Positions 44,018-52,519 of a stretch of 64,000 nucleotides of DNA are shown piece by piece. The stretch is from Bacteroidales bacterium UBA1189. Its GTDB lineage: Bacteria > Bacteroidota > Bacteroidia > Bacteroidales > Bacteroidaceae. The stretch spans positions 101,344 through 165,343 of the forward strand of contig DBYJ01000010.1 of assembly GCA_002309805.1 (NCBI GenBank), given 5' to 3'. The stretch's first letter is position 1. Every line of letters starts with the position of its first letter. The position numbers were made by a program, and so were the translations under genes. Below the pieces are notes generated by a model. It saw nothing but the letters and a program-made list of their open reading frames with translations, ran no database searches and was not told the origin of the DNA.

Positions 44018-45499
44018 ATGAAACATTTTCCGTTTTTAGGCACAATCGTACTGCTGCTCCTGCTCTGCTTTCCTTCCACAAGTCAGGCACACATCACCTG
44101 CGGGCCGCTGGTGGGCAATCACATGGTGCTTCAACAGCAGACCGACGTCCGGCTTTGGGGCTGGACGGACAACGCCGGCGCCACCCTGACGCTGCGCACT
44201 TCGTGGAGCAAAACCAAGTATAAGGCTATCGCTGACGCCAAGGGACGCTGGGAGTTCCTCGTCCCCACCCCTGCGGCTTCATTCGAGCCCCAGACGGTGA
44301 CCATCAGCGAGGGAAAGGACAGAGTCGAGCTGACGGACGTACTCATCGGCGAGGTGTGGCTGGCCAGCGGACAGAGCAATATGGAGATGCCCCTGCACGG
44401 CTTCGAGGGCTGCCCCGTTGAGAACAGCGCACAGTACATCATGGAGTCCATCCGCTACAAAGACCGCCTGCATTTCTGCACCGTCGCCTTCTCGCCCCAT
44501 CCTGAGGAGGTCGATACCGTAACCGCTGTCTGGCAGAACTGCACGCCGCAGACGGCACGCGACTTCTGCGCCGCAGGCTACTTCTTCGGTATCCAGCTCA
44601 TCGAGGCGCTGGGCTGCCCTGTGGGCGTCATCAACAGTTCCTTAGGCGCTACACGTGTCGAGGGATGGACACCCAAGGACATCGTCAGCACCTATCCGGG
44701 CGAGAACCTCACCAGCGAAACCTACCTGAACGCCCACCTCGTGCGCCCCGCCTACGACGTCAACCGCTCGCTGCCGTGCGTCTTCTACAACGGCATGATT
44801 CACCCCATCGAGCCCTACACGATAAAGGGATTCCTCTGGTACCAGGCCGAGGCAAACGCCCACGCTCCGGAGGTGTATGCCGAGCGTCTCGTCCGCATGG
44901 TGCGCAGCTGGCGCGAACGCTGGGGACTGGGCGACCTGCCGTTCTACTATGTCGAAATCTGCCCCTTCGACTACTACTGGCTGAGGGACAAGGCTACCGT
45001 AGCCCTCGTCCGCGAAGCCCAGTACAAAGCTTCGGAACAGCTGCCCCACATGGGTATGGTCTGCACCAACGACCTCGTGAAGGACTACGAGTACTGGCAA
45101 ATCCACCCCTGCATGAAGAAGGAAGTGGGCGACCGCCTCTGCCTCTGGGCGCTGGGCGACACGTACAGCATCGAGGGCATCGACTACCGCTATCCCGTCT
45201 ATCGCTCCATGCAGGTGGAGGACACCGAGCGGGGAAAGCAGGTACGAATCAGTTTCGACTATGCCGACGACGGCTTCAACCGCAACGTAGGCATCGAGGG
45301 CTTTGAGATTTGCGGTCCCGACAGCGTCTGGCACAAGGCCTCCGTAGGCACCAGCGGGCGCCAGGTCACCGTGCGCAGCGACGAGGTCAAGGAGCCCGTA
45401 GCCGTCCGCTACGCCTTCAAGAGCTTCCAGCTGGGCAACCTCAAGGCAAACAGCGGCCTCCCCGTCATCCCCTTCCGCACAGACAATTTCCCCCGCTGA
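44018..45499 (+). CDS. Sialate O-acetylesterase family (SASA) carbohydrate esterase
   Basis: The 493-residue protein has a signal peptide (to about residue 25, TSQAHI). It has the SGNH-type nucleophile block in WLASGQSNMEM (Ser119), then GVINSSLGATRVEGW, the block GFLWYQAEANAH (usually WYQGESN in relatives; the Gly-to-Ala and Ser-to-Ala changes are unusual) and the catalytic His in YWQIHPCMKKEVGDRL. The enzyme should remove O-acetyl groups from glycans in the periplasm or outside. Next to an epimerase and a GH5 mannanase, an acetylated mannan or xylan is a plausible substrate. It is co-transcribed with the hybrid regulator. Confidence 0.85.
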   Translation: MKHFPFLGTIVLLLLLCFPSTSQAHITCGPLVGNHMVLQQQTDVRLWGWTDNAGATLTLRTSWSKTKYKAIADAKGRWEFLVPTPAASFEPQTVTISEGKDRVELTDVLIGEVWLASGQSNMEMPLHGFEGCPVENSAQYIMESIRYKDRLHFCTVAFSPHPEEVDTVTAVWQNCTPQTARDFCAAGYFFGIQLIEALGCPVGVINSSLGATRVEGWTPKDIVSTYPGENLTSETYLNAHLVRPAYDVNRSLPCVFYNGMIHPIEPYTIKGFLWYQAEANAHAPEVYAERLVRMVRSWRERWGLGDLPFYYVEICPFDYYWLRDKATVALVREAQYKASEQLPHMGMVCTNDLVKDYEYWQIHPCMKKEVGDRLCLWALGDTYSIEGIDYRYPVYRSMQVEDTERGKQVRISFDYADDGFNRNVGIEGFEICGPDSVWHKASVGTSGRQVTVRSDEVKEPVAVRYAFKSFQLGNLKANSGLPVIPFRTDNFPR

Positions 45500-45523
45500 G
45501 AACATCCCTTCTTAAACCCAATC

Positions 45524-45628
45524 TGCCATCAAACTCTATAAAAATAGAATCAAACGCTGGCAAATTAGAATCAAACGTTACTGACGGGACATCAAACTCC
45601 CTTCGGCGTGCGAAGCTCCACGCCGCAA
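45524..45628. repeat. 21-bp degenerate repeat array B (four to five units)
   Basis: Units start at 45524, 45545, 45566, 45587 and 45608. The first four share (a)TCAAAC followed by GCT, GTT or TCT/TCC at a fixed place. In the same register unit 1 shares AAACTCTAT with unit 4 of array A. Unit 5 is degenerate. The array begins 25 bp past the esterase stop. Confidence 0.7.
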
Positions 45629-45949
45629 CGCCATTCGAAAAATTCGCCTAATTCGCCGACAAAAGAACATTACACGTTGATTTATTAAAACGGCCAATTA
45701 TCCGAATGAAACGAATTTCTTTCATGCGCTTTCTGCGTAATACTCCAAAAATCCGAAAAGCCGGTTTGTGCGCGAGGAGAGGGTAAAACATCGGGATAAG
45801 GGGGTCACACACGTTTTGAGGCCTTTTAGAGCATGATTTGGAGGCATTCTTTCCCTCTGTCAAACCTTGCAACTGATACGCTCTGGGGAACAACGGGGAT
45901 TTGTACCCCCATTGTATTTCTGCCTTTTAGAGGAAGGTAATTGACTGAG

Positions 45950-46122
45950 CGTAACAAATAACAGTTATAACAGTTGTTTTTTCGAAGGGTGTACTTTTCC
46001 TTTTTCTATCTTTTTTTCATATTTAATATATTAATTATTAATTAATTATATTTATAAAAAGAGGTATTAGAGAAATAGCCTACCCTCAAAAAAACTAACT
46101 GTAACTGTTATAACTGTTACGC
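45950..46122. repeat. AT-rich tract bracketed by taacagtt / aactgtta words
   Basis: The left side (45950-45976) has gtaacaaataacagttataacagttg followed by TTTTTT (the 26-bp stretch is described by its repeats taacagtt twice). The centre is strongly AT-rich (ttaatatattaattatt). The right side (46096-46122) has ctgtaactgttataactgttac-like words in the opposite sense, preceded by ccctcaaaaaaa. The plan equals that of 3953-4144 (ggagggtaaaaaa before the right words there), although the repeated words differ. Confidence 0.6.
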
Positions 46123-46313
46123 TTGGCAACCAACTTTCTCTCCTACAAGGCCTTTACTAAGAAAAAGACGCTTTATGCCGCGTTTCAGGGGGAAACAGCA
46201 AGACTCTCCTTCCTTCCCCGAGAGGGCACCATGAACTGCCGTGCGAAATAACGCCCAATACTTCGCCTCTGGACACGTCGGGGGCAAAAGATGACGCACA
46301 CGCCATCCGCCAT

Positions 46314-46335
46314 CTTGCGCGCGTACGCGCGCAAG
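46314..46335. other. Perfect 22-bp palindrome
   Basis: Half-site CTTGCGCGCGT is followed directly by its exact reverse complement, then AAAAA. Its position 100 bp past the epimerase stop suggests either a binding site or a remnant terminator. Confidence 0.7.
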
Positions 46336-46435
46336 AAAAACGCCTTTTTCCGCAAGGGGATAAAGATGCCCTTCTACGTTCCGCTCGCGATACACGCACA
46401 CCCACATCGCGCAGACAAGGACAGGTGCATCGCCA

Positions 46436-47728
46436 TTAAGCAGACGGGGGGCAAGGGCGTTCGATGAGTTCGAGGCAGGCGCGAGAGTTGTGATAAGGGC
46501 ATTTCCAAAAGCCTGCCTTGTCCTCAGCGCGGTTGGGGGCATAGTCAGGGAGGGTGACCGACCAAAACCATTCGCCCTGCTGACGGTCAACCAGATGGGA
46601 TTCTATGAAGTCCCATGTCTTCAAGGCTCTGTCCAAAGCTTCCGCATCGCCAAAATGCTGCCAGACGTTATAGTAGCCCACAACCGTCTCGGCATATTCC
46701 CACCATTGGGGAGACTGAAGATTGAAAATTGAAGATTGAAGATTCAAAGAAGAGTGATCAGTGATCAGTGAACAGTGAACAGATGATTGTCCTTCATTCG
46801 ATTCCTGATCTATTATCTGTTCACTGTTCGCTGTTCTCTGTTCACTTGCTAGACACGTTCCAAGGGTCTTGTAGTCTGCGTGCTGGGCAATGGCATGGAC
46901 GACAGGTTCCACACGAGCCAGCAGGGCCTCGTCGCCCAACACCAAGGCGGCTTCATGAATGAGCCAGGAGGCCTCGATGTCGTGACCGTAGGAGGTTGCA
47001 TCGACCTTCGAGTTCCAGTCGTCGTCGAAGAAAAGGCGCAGGTGGAAGGTCTGTGGGTCGAGGATACGGTCGATGAAGATGTCGATGAGATTGCGGATGG
47101 CTGCGGCGAGGCGGGCGTCGGGCCACACACGATAGAGGTTGGTGTAGGGTTCGAGGATGTGGAGGTGAGTGTTCATGGTCTTGCGCTCGTTGGCGTCCTT
47201 GTCGCTCAGGCGCATGTCGGCAATCTCGCCCCACTCGCGGGTAAAGGCCTCGAAGTAGCCGTTCCGCTCGGTGTCGAAGCTGTGGTTCTCGATGTCGAAG
47301 AAGAGCTTCATGGCGTGGGCCAGGGACGACTTGTCGCCCGTAGCGCGAGCATACTCCGAGAGGCCGTAGATGGCGAAGCCGAGGGCGTAGATCTGCTTCT
47401 TCGTGTCGCGCGGCGTGCCGTCGGGGTTGAGCGACCAATAGACGCCGCCATACTCGGGGTCGAAGAAATTGTCCAGCAGGGCGCATTTGGCACGGGTGGC
47501 CATATAGAGGTAGGCTGGCTCGCCAAGAATGCGGTAAGCGGCGGAGAACGTCCAAAGGATGCGGGCGTTCAGGATAGCGCCCTTCTCAGCTTCGGGATGG
47601 ACGTTGCCCAGCCCGTCGATACGTCCGTAGAACCCGCCGCGGGGGTCGAGCATACGGGTCATCCAGAAAGGGAGGATGAAGTCGGTTAGCATAGTGCGCG
47701 CGGCACTAACGAAGTCGCTGGGCTGCAT
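46436..47728 (-). CDS. AGE-family sugar epimerase (cellobiose/mannobiose 2-epimerase-like)
   Basis: The start at 47728 (MQPSDFVSAARTMLTDFILPFW) is chosen because the sequence before it in frame is antisense-like and overlaps the GH5 gene. The 430-residue protein has the (alpha/alpha)6-barrel motifs of the family: RGGFYGRIDG, GAILNARILWTFSAAYR, GGVYWSLNPDG, KQIYALGFAIYGLSEYA, NTHLHILEPYTNLYRVW, YGHDIEASWLIHEA, WWEYAETVVGYYN and EWFWSVTLPD. Together with the GH5 mannanase it suggests conversion of beta-1,4-mannobiose to mannosylglucose. Residues ~293-339 (SEQRTANSEQII ... NLQSSIFNLQ) are read from simple repeats and replace a usual loop just before the conserved WWEYAE. It overlaps the GH5 gene by 23 bp. 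Confidence 0.85.
   Translation of the reverse strand: MQPSDFVSAARTMLTDFILPFWMTRMLDPRGGFYGRIDGLGNVHPEAEKGAILNARILWTFSAAYRILGEPAYLYMATRAKCALLDNFFDPEYGGVYWSLNPDGTPRDTKKQIYALGFAIYGLSEYARATGDKSSLAHAMKLFFDIENHSFDTERNGYFEAFTREWGEIADMRLSDKDANERKTMNTHLHILEPYTNLYRVWPDARLAAAIRNLIDIFIDRILDPQTFHLRLFFDDDWNSKVDATSYGHDIEASWLIHEAALVLGDEALLARVEPVVHAIAQHADYKTLGTCLASEQRTANSEQIIDQESNEGQSSVHCSLITDHSSLNLQSSIFNLQSPQWWEYAETVVGYYNVWQHFGDAEALDRALKTWDFIESHLVDRQQGEWFWSVTLPDYAPNRAEDKAGFWKCPYHNSRACLELIERPCPPSA
46712..46853. repeat. Simple repeats inside the epimerase coding sequence
   Basis: gaagattgaa-type words (46715-46746), a gtgatcagtgaacagtgaac block (46754-46782) and a related run (46806-46850) encode about 47 in-frame residues. 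A gatcagaggacagtgaac phrase of the same kind stands before the lipoprotein gene at 2055-2075. Confidence 0.75.
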
Positions 47729-49019
47729 CGCGGATGATGTTACAAGTGGATTCGTCAGAAGCAAACACGGAGTTGAGACCCTGCTGCTCCTGAGCGGGGT
47801 CGCCGGTATAGTCGTCGCCCACGGCCCACCAGATGTGCTCCGTCGAAGGTTCGGCAAAGCCGCCCCATCCCCAGAAGTTACAGCCGGCAAACGGGCCTTT
47901 AGCGGCACGGTCGGCCTCGATGAGACTGAAGATATAGGCGTAGAACTCGTCGCGGCAATGGGTCGTGGAGGATTTGCTGAACTGGAAGCCGTCGCGCGGG
48001 AAGCCGAACTCCTCCATCACCATCGGCTTACCGATGCGGGCGGCCATTTCGGCATGAAGGTCGATATAGGCCTTTGCCTCGCGCTTCGCCACAGGCAGGT
48101 TCTCGCAGACGGTGCTGTCGCTGATCCAGTTCCAGTTGAGCGGCCAGAGGTGGAAGTTGAGGTAGTCGATGTTCTTGTCGGCATGGATGCGTTCGCACAT
48201 CGCCACATCGCTCTCGCAGCCGTACTTACCTTCGCTGCCGGTAGAAACCATGTGGTTGGGGTCGAGGCTCTTGATCTGTGCCGCGACGTCGAGCACCCAC
48301 TCCTCGAAGGCCTTGAAGTTCCTCTGCCCGAAGGGGCGCGGCTCGTTGCCTATCTGCCAGGCAAAGAGGGCGGGGTCTTCCGTGTAGGGCTTTCCCGTGT
48401 AGCGGTTGGTGCGGGTGACGACGTGCTGCACGTGGCGCTTGAACATGGCCTTTGCGCTGTCGTTCTGGGCGTATTTCGCCACGTGGCGCTGGAAGGCGTT
48501 CCACCCATCGACGGCAGGAATAGGTGCCTTGCCCTCGCCGGCCCATTCGAGATAGACGCTGTAGCCGCCTGTCCACTCCCATGAGTTGTTCATGTAGAGC
48601 ACCGCGGTCATGTCGCGTTTGCCCAATTCGGCCATGAAGTAATCCAATCCGTCGAAGATGGTGTCGTTATAGACGCCTGGAGCCGTCTGCAGCGTGGGTT
48701 CAATCTTAGCGGGTACGCCCCGTTCGCCGTCGGCACCCACGAGGACGCGCAGGTTGTCGATGCCGATGCTCTTCATATAGTCGAGCTCGCGTGCCAGGCG
48801 GGCGCGGTCGCCGCCCTGACCCGTAGAGCCGAGGATGGCGCCGTACCAGAAGTTGGTGCCGACAAAATAATAGGGTTGTCCGCTACGGACGAACTGGCCG
48901 TTTTCCACATGGACGAAGGGGGACGACTGAGGTTTCGGCGACTGGCAGGACAACAATAAGAATGAAGAATAAAGAATAAAGAACGAATAATAAATAGCCC
49001 TGAAGTAGAGACGCGACAT
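47706..49019 (-). CDS. GH5 family beta-mannanase-like lipoprotein
   Basis: The start at 49019 gives a lipoprotein signal ending LLLSC (Cys25); the frame continues upstream through repeat DNA to 49142. The 437-residue protein matches GH5 subfamily 7 mannanases: VGTNFWYGAILGS, LDYMKSIGIDNLRVLVGADG, WQIGNEPRPF (acid/base Glu226), NFHLWPLNW, MVMEEFGFPRD (nucleophile Glu337) and NFWGWGGFA. It should cleave beta-1,4-mannan at the cell surface. The start codon lies inside a GAGACGCGACA palindrome, and the hydrophobic signal (YYSFFILYSSF) is encoded by ttctttattc simple repeats. The gene overlaps the epimerase gene by 23 bp. Confidence 0.85.
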   Translation of the reverse strand: MSRLYFRAIYYSFFILYSSFLLLSCQSPKPQSSPFVHVENGQFVRSGQPYYFVGTNFWYGAILGSTGQGGDRARLARELDYMKSIGIDNLRVLVGADGERGVPAKIEPTLQTAPGVYNDTIFDGLDYFMAELGKRDMTAVLYMNNSWEWTGGYSVYLEWAGEGKAPIPAVDGWNAFQRHVAKYAQNDSAKAMFKRHVQHVVTRTNRYTGKPYTEDPALFAWQIGNEPRPFGQRNFKAFEEWVLDVAAQIKSLDPNHMVSTGSEGKYGCESDVAMCERIHADKNIDYLNFHLWPLNWNWISDSTVCENLPVAKREAKAYIDLHAEMAARIGKPMVMEEFGFPRDGFQFSKSSTTHCRDEFYAYIFSLIEADRAAKGPFAGCNFWGWGGFAEPSTEHIWWAVGDDYTGDPAQEQQGLNSVFASDESTCNIIRDAAQRLR

Positions 49020-49069
49020 GTCGCGTCTCCCTGCCCGCCGTTGGTTTGAGACGCGACATGTCGCGTCTC
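49008..49069. repeat. Pair of identical 22-bp palindromes at the GH5 start
   Basis: Half-site GAGACGCGACA with its exact complement occurs at 49008-49029 and again at 49048-49069, 18 bp apart. Outer bases GTA and TAC extend the pair as an inverted repeat. The left palindrome contains the GH5 start codon and codes for its first residues (MSRL). Confidence 0.85.
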
Positions 49070-49194
49070 TACAGTTTGACAAATCGCGATGTTTGAAGAC
49101 AAGGTCAATGAAAAATGAATAATAAAATGACCTGGATTTCATAATTTCTAATTTCTAATTCCTAATTTCTAATTCTATTATACTTTCGGGAGTT

Positions 49195-49437
49195 AAAGAA
49201 TGAAGTAAAAGAGGAAGTTAATGGGCTTCGCCTTCGTCCGTCACGACTCGGCAAAATGAGCAAGCTCTTTTGCTCTCGCTGCTCCGTCCGTTCGCTTCGC
49301 TCATGGAAGTAAACTCGCTTTGCTCGTGGACGAATGTTCTGCGTGCGACCATCTCCCCAGCAAAAGTCCTGCGCGTAGCGCATAACTTCCATTTTTACTT
49401 CCATTTTAACTTCCATTTTAACTCCCTATTTCTATAT
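49195..49437 (-). repeat. Dispersed hairpin element, copy 2
   Basis: This is the reverse-oriented counterpart of 8041-8310. Both ends carry gaagttaa-type words in inverted orientation; inside are the shared blocks (gacggacgaaggcgaagc, gaacattcgtccacgagc on the minus strand). The hairpin arms here are GCAAAAGAGC and GCTCATTTTGC, different in sequence from copy 1 but still paired. It fills the gap between the GH31 and GH5 genes together with aattagaa simple repeat at 49140-49185. Confidence 0.75.
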
Positions 49438-52407
49438 TTTCACAACAATTTCTTCGCCCTTGTAGTCGGCGGTAGCCTCGTGCGAAGTGCCATCGGGGGT
49501 GTGGAGGACGATGCGGACGTTCTTCTCAGCCACCATCTCGGGGAAGGAGCCGCTACGCTTGCCGAGGGAGAGAATGCGCGCTGCATCGTCGTAGGCGATG
49601 GGGATGAAGGAACAGAAGCCACGCTCGTAGTCGTAGGTAGTGCCCTCGTCCTCATAGAGCGTGAAGCGTCCGTCGCGCCCGGCATAGACATCGATACGCA
49701 GTTCGCTAAGGGGTTTTTCGTTGGAGTACTGCATGTCGGGGCCCGTCAGCAGGATGGCACCTGCAGGGACGTAAAGCGGGATGCGCTCGTAGGGAGCATC
49801 GACAAGATTACGTTCGCCTCCAGCCGAAGCGTGGAGCGAGGTGTAGAAGTCGTACCATCCTCCTTTGTTCTCAGGAAAATAGACCTCGCGCTGACGGGCG
49901 CCGTAGGTATAGACGGGGCAGACCATCAAAGAAGGACCGAACATGAACTGGTCGCTGACGCCGTAGGTACGGGCATCGGCTGTAAAGTCCATCGGCAGGC
50001 CGCGCATGAGGGTGTAGTCGGCAAAGTGAGCCCAACCGTTGAGGGAGTAGATGTAAGGCATCAGGCGATAGCGCAGACGGTCGTAATAGAGCATGCTCTG
50101 GTAGGCGGGGTGTCCCTCGGGAGCGGTGTACCAAACCTCGCGGAAGGGGTACTGGCCATGTACGCGGAAGAGGGGAACGAAAGCATCGACCTGGAACCAG
50201 CGCGCCTGCAACTCGCGCCACTCGCGCAGGTCGTCCGTCTCCTCGCCTGTCTGCTGATAGTGGTTCCACGCCCGTTCATAGCGTTTCTCGGTACAGAATC
50301 CGCCGGAATCCATACCCCAGAAGGGTATGCCGCTCATGCAGAAGTTGATGCCTGCCGAAATCTGCGCCTTCAGGTCTTCCCAACGGGTGCCGATGTCGCC
50401 ACTCCAGATGGCTGTGCTGTAACGCTGCAGGCCGGCATAGCCGTTGCGCGTGAGAAGGAAGACACGCGTATTGGGATTGACGCTACGCTGGCCGTTGTAG
50501 ATGGCGTCGGCATTCATCAGGCCGTACGCCATCAGATACTCCGTCGATGAGCCGAGCTCGGTAGGGCCACAGAGGGCTTTCAGGTAGGGCATTTCCTGAC
50601 AGTCGCGGACATTGGGCTCGCTGGCGTCCATCCACCAGGCATCGATGGGATAACGGCTGTAGAGGTGGTCGTTCATCTGCTTCCAGAAGAGCTGACGGGC
50701 ACCTGGGCTGTATGCATCGTAGAACGAACCGACATAGCCCCGTCCCACCCAGTCGCGGATGCTATCCTCAACGGCACGGCGATACATCCAGCCGCGTTCG
50801 TCGAACTCGCGGAAATGCTCGGTATTGGCATAGAACTTGGGCCAGACGGAAATCATGTAGCGCGTGTTCATGGCGTGGATGCTGTCTATCATGGCGCGTG
50901 GGTCAGGATAGCGTACACGATCGAACTCGTGGCTGCCCCATTGGTCTTCCTGCCAATAGAACCAGTCCTGAACGATGACATCGACGGGCATCTGACGACG
51001 GCGCAGTTCGCTGACGACGGAGAGGATTTCGTCGGCCGTCTTGTAGCGCTCGCGGCATTGCCAGAAACCCATGGCCCAGCGCGGCATCACAGGAGCCTTG
51101 CCCGTCACGGCCCGATAGCCGCTGATGACACGGTCGATGGGGGAAGCCTCTCCCACCCCCTCCTGAAGGAGGGGCGCTCCCTTCCCTTTAGAGAGGGGTT
51201 GGGGGTAGGCTCCACTGGCAATGAAGTAGTAGTCTATCTCATCGCCCATCTCACTCCAGAAGGCGATGGCGTTCTCCTCATCAGCAGGACGGGGCGTGAG
51301 CGCGGTGAGAGCGCAGTAGGAGCTGCCGCCATCGGGCTCCCATTCGATGCGAAGGGGCACGCGTTTACCGGCCTCAAGGGGGAAGGCGAACTTGAAGCTA
51401 TTGGGATTCCATGCCGTACGCCAACGGTCGGCCACCACCTCGTCGCCGCCTAAAAACACGCGCGTGTAACCTGCGTAATAAAGGAGGAAGCGATGGATAC
51501 CGCTCTCCTTTGCCGCTAACTCGCCCTCGAAGACGACCTTTGCGCCGTCGAGCGGGAATTGAGGAAGATAGCGTTTATTATTCTGCTCGTTGTCGAAGTT
51601 CAAGAAGGGTTCCTGCCTTATCAAAGTGTTGACATCGTTAATGTCCCTTCTGCTGTTGGTCCACGTTCCCGTGAGGGTGCCCTTATGGCCGTCCTTATCG
51701 TAGAGGGTGAACACCTCATTAAGACGAGCATAGGGGCGGGCATCGCCCCAACGGCTCTCGCTGTAGTTGTCCCAAAGGATACCATAGCCCTTTGTGGAGA
51801 CAATCATGGGCACAGTAACCTTCGTATTGTACTGGAAGAGGTTCTCGTTCAGGTCGCGGTAGTTGAACTCGTCGCTCTGGTGCTGTCCAAGTCCGTAGAA
51901 GGCCTCCTCTTCCCCACTCCGCCAGAGCTGTCGCAAGGTGTAGGCCCGTTTGTGGTGCCCCTGCTTGTCGGCCTGCGGGTCGGCCATAGGGGTGAGGGTA
52001 CGTCCCTGCTCGGCAAGGATGGGATGCCCGTCGGCATCGGTAAAACTGACGGTTCCATCCGTCTGGACGATGGCACGCAGGGCAGGTGTGGCGAGTTCCA
52101 CGGCACCATCGTCGCGTTTTGCGACGGTCCATGTCTTCTCCGTCGGATAAGTGTAGTTGGCCATGAGGCTCTGACGCTTCGAGAAGATCTTGCCGGCTGT
52201 GGCGCTGACGCGGATGACATCGTCGTTCACCACTTCCAAACGCACGAGACGAGCCTCGCCCGTCACCTTGACTACGACGCCGTGTGCCGTTTCCTTCATA
52301 CGCGAGTTGCAGCCTGCCAACACGCAGAGTGCCAACAAGGATATTCCGACAAGGGCCACCCGTAGGCCTTGTTTACTACTATAAAATAATGTACTCATAG
52401 ATTTCAA
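49432..52407 (-). CDS. GH31 family enzyme with PA14-like insert (alpha-xylosidase-like lipoprotein)
   Basis: The 991-residue protein has a lipoprotein signal ending VLAGC (Cys33) and an N-terminal beta domain. A PA14-like insert covers about residues 245-375 (YAGYTRVFLGGDEVVADRWR), and the catalytic barrel has WWMDASEPN (nucleophile Asp594) and WSGDIGTRW (acid/base Asp671). The YFPENKGGWYDFYT and LYEDEGTTYDYERG segments belong to the C-terminal beta domains. PA14 inserts of this type occur in GH31 alpha-xylosidases; alpha-glucosidase or alpha-galactosidase activity is also possible. Residues 400-421 are encoded by a C-rich hairpin repeat (see 51145-51210). It has its own promoter and is separated from GH5 by about 410 bp of repeat DNA. 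Confidence 0.88.
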   Translation of the reverse strand: MKSMSTLFYSSKQGLRVALVGISLLALCVLAGCNSRMKETAHGVVVKVTGEARLVRLEVVNDDVIRVSATAGKIFSKRQSLMANYTYPTEKTWTVAKRDDGAVELATPALRAIVQTDGTVSFTDADGHPILAEQGRTLTPMADPQADKQGHHKRAYTLRQLWRSGEEEAFYGLGQHQSDEFNYRDLNENLFQYNTKVTVPMIVSTKGYGILWDNYSESRWGDARPYARLNEVFTLYDKDGHKGTLTGTWTNSRRDINDVNTLIRQEPFLNFDNEQNNKRYLPQFPLDGAKVVFEGELAAKESGIHRFLLYYAGYTRVFLGGDEVVADRWRTAWNPNSFKFAFPLEAGKRVPLRIEWEPDGGSSYCALTALTPRPADEENAIAFWSEMGDEIDYYFIASGAYPQPLSKGKGAPLLQEGVGEASPIDRVISGYRAVTGKAPVMPRWAMGFWQCRERYKTADEILSVVSELRRRQMPVDVIVQDWFYWQEDQWGSHEFDRVRYPDPRAMIDSIHAMNTRYMISVWPKFYANTEHFREFDERGWMYRRAVEDSIRDWVGRGYVGSFYDAYSPGARQLFWKQMNDHLYSRYPIDAWWMDASEPNVRDCQEMPYLKALCGPTELGSSTEYLMAYGLMNADAIYNGQRSVNPNTRVFLLTRNGYAGLQRYSTAIWSGDIGTRWEDLKAQISAGINFCMSGIPFWGMDSGGFCTEKRYERAWNHYQQTGEETDDLREWRELQARWFQVDAFVPLFRVHGQYPFREVWYTAPEGHPAYQSMLYYDRLRYRLMPYIYSLNGWAHFADYTLMRGLPMDFTADARTYGVSDQFMFGPSLMVCPVYTYGARQREVYFPENKGGWYDFYTSLHASAGGERNLVDAPYERIPLYVPAGAILLTGPDMQYSNEKPLSELRIDVYAGRDGRFTLYEDEGTTYDYERGFCSFIPIAYDDAARILSLGKRSGSFPEMVAEKNVRIVLHTPDGTSHEATADYKGEEIVVKI
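51145..51210. repeat. C-rich hairpin repeat inserted in the GH31 gene
   Basis: A 66-bp element (agcctctcccacccc ... gggggtaggct) with a CCCCTCCT/AGGAGGGG hairpin lies in frame and adds 22 residues between the PA14/beta part and the barrel (between DYYFIASG and SPIDRVISGYR). Related elements lie between genes at 3131, 3636 and 7072. Confidence 0.8.
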
Positions 52408-52427
52408 TGATTATTCTGATTTCCTTG

Positions 52428-52459
52428 CAAAGTTATACTATGTTTACCAAACTTCCAAA
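52428..52459 (-). promoter_or_regulatory. Promoter of the GH31 gene
   Basis: Minus-strand TTTG (52459-52456), a 20-bp spacer and TAACTTTG (52435-52428), 20 bp before the start codon. Confidence 0.75.
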
Positions 52460-52519
52460 TGTCCTGAAAAACTTATTTCAAAATTAACAATTCATGGTGC
52501 ACCATAGGCACAAAGCGAT

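Larger units (their letters stand above)
45629..46435. other. Long gene-free region
   Basis: About 800 bp hold no gene I can support. The contents are an unassigned stretch to 45949, the AT-rich tract with inverted repeat words (45950-46122), and a GC-rich part with a 22-bp perfect palindrome (46314-46335). A 157-codon minus-strand frame (46117-46590) overlaps the end of the epimerase gene and has poor coding character. Confidence 0.6.

Noticed and set aside
46117..46590. 157-codon minus-strand frame after the epimerase gene
   Set aside because: Half of it overlaps the end of the epimerase gene in another frame and the rest spans a palindrome and repeat DNA; composition is not protein-like.
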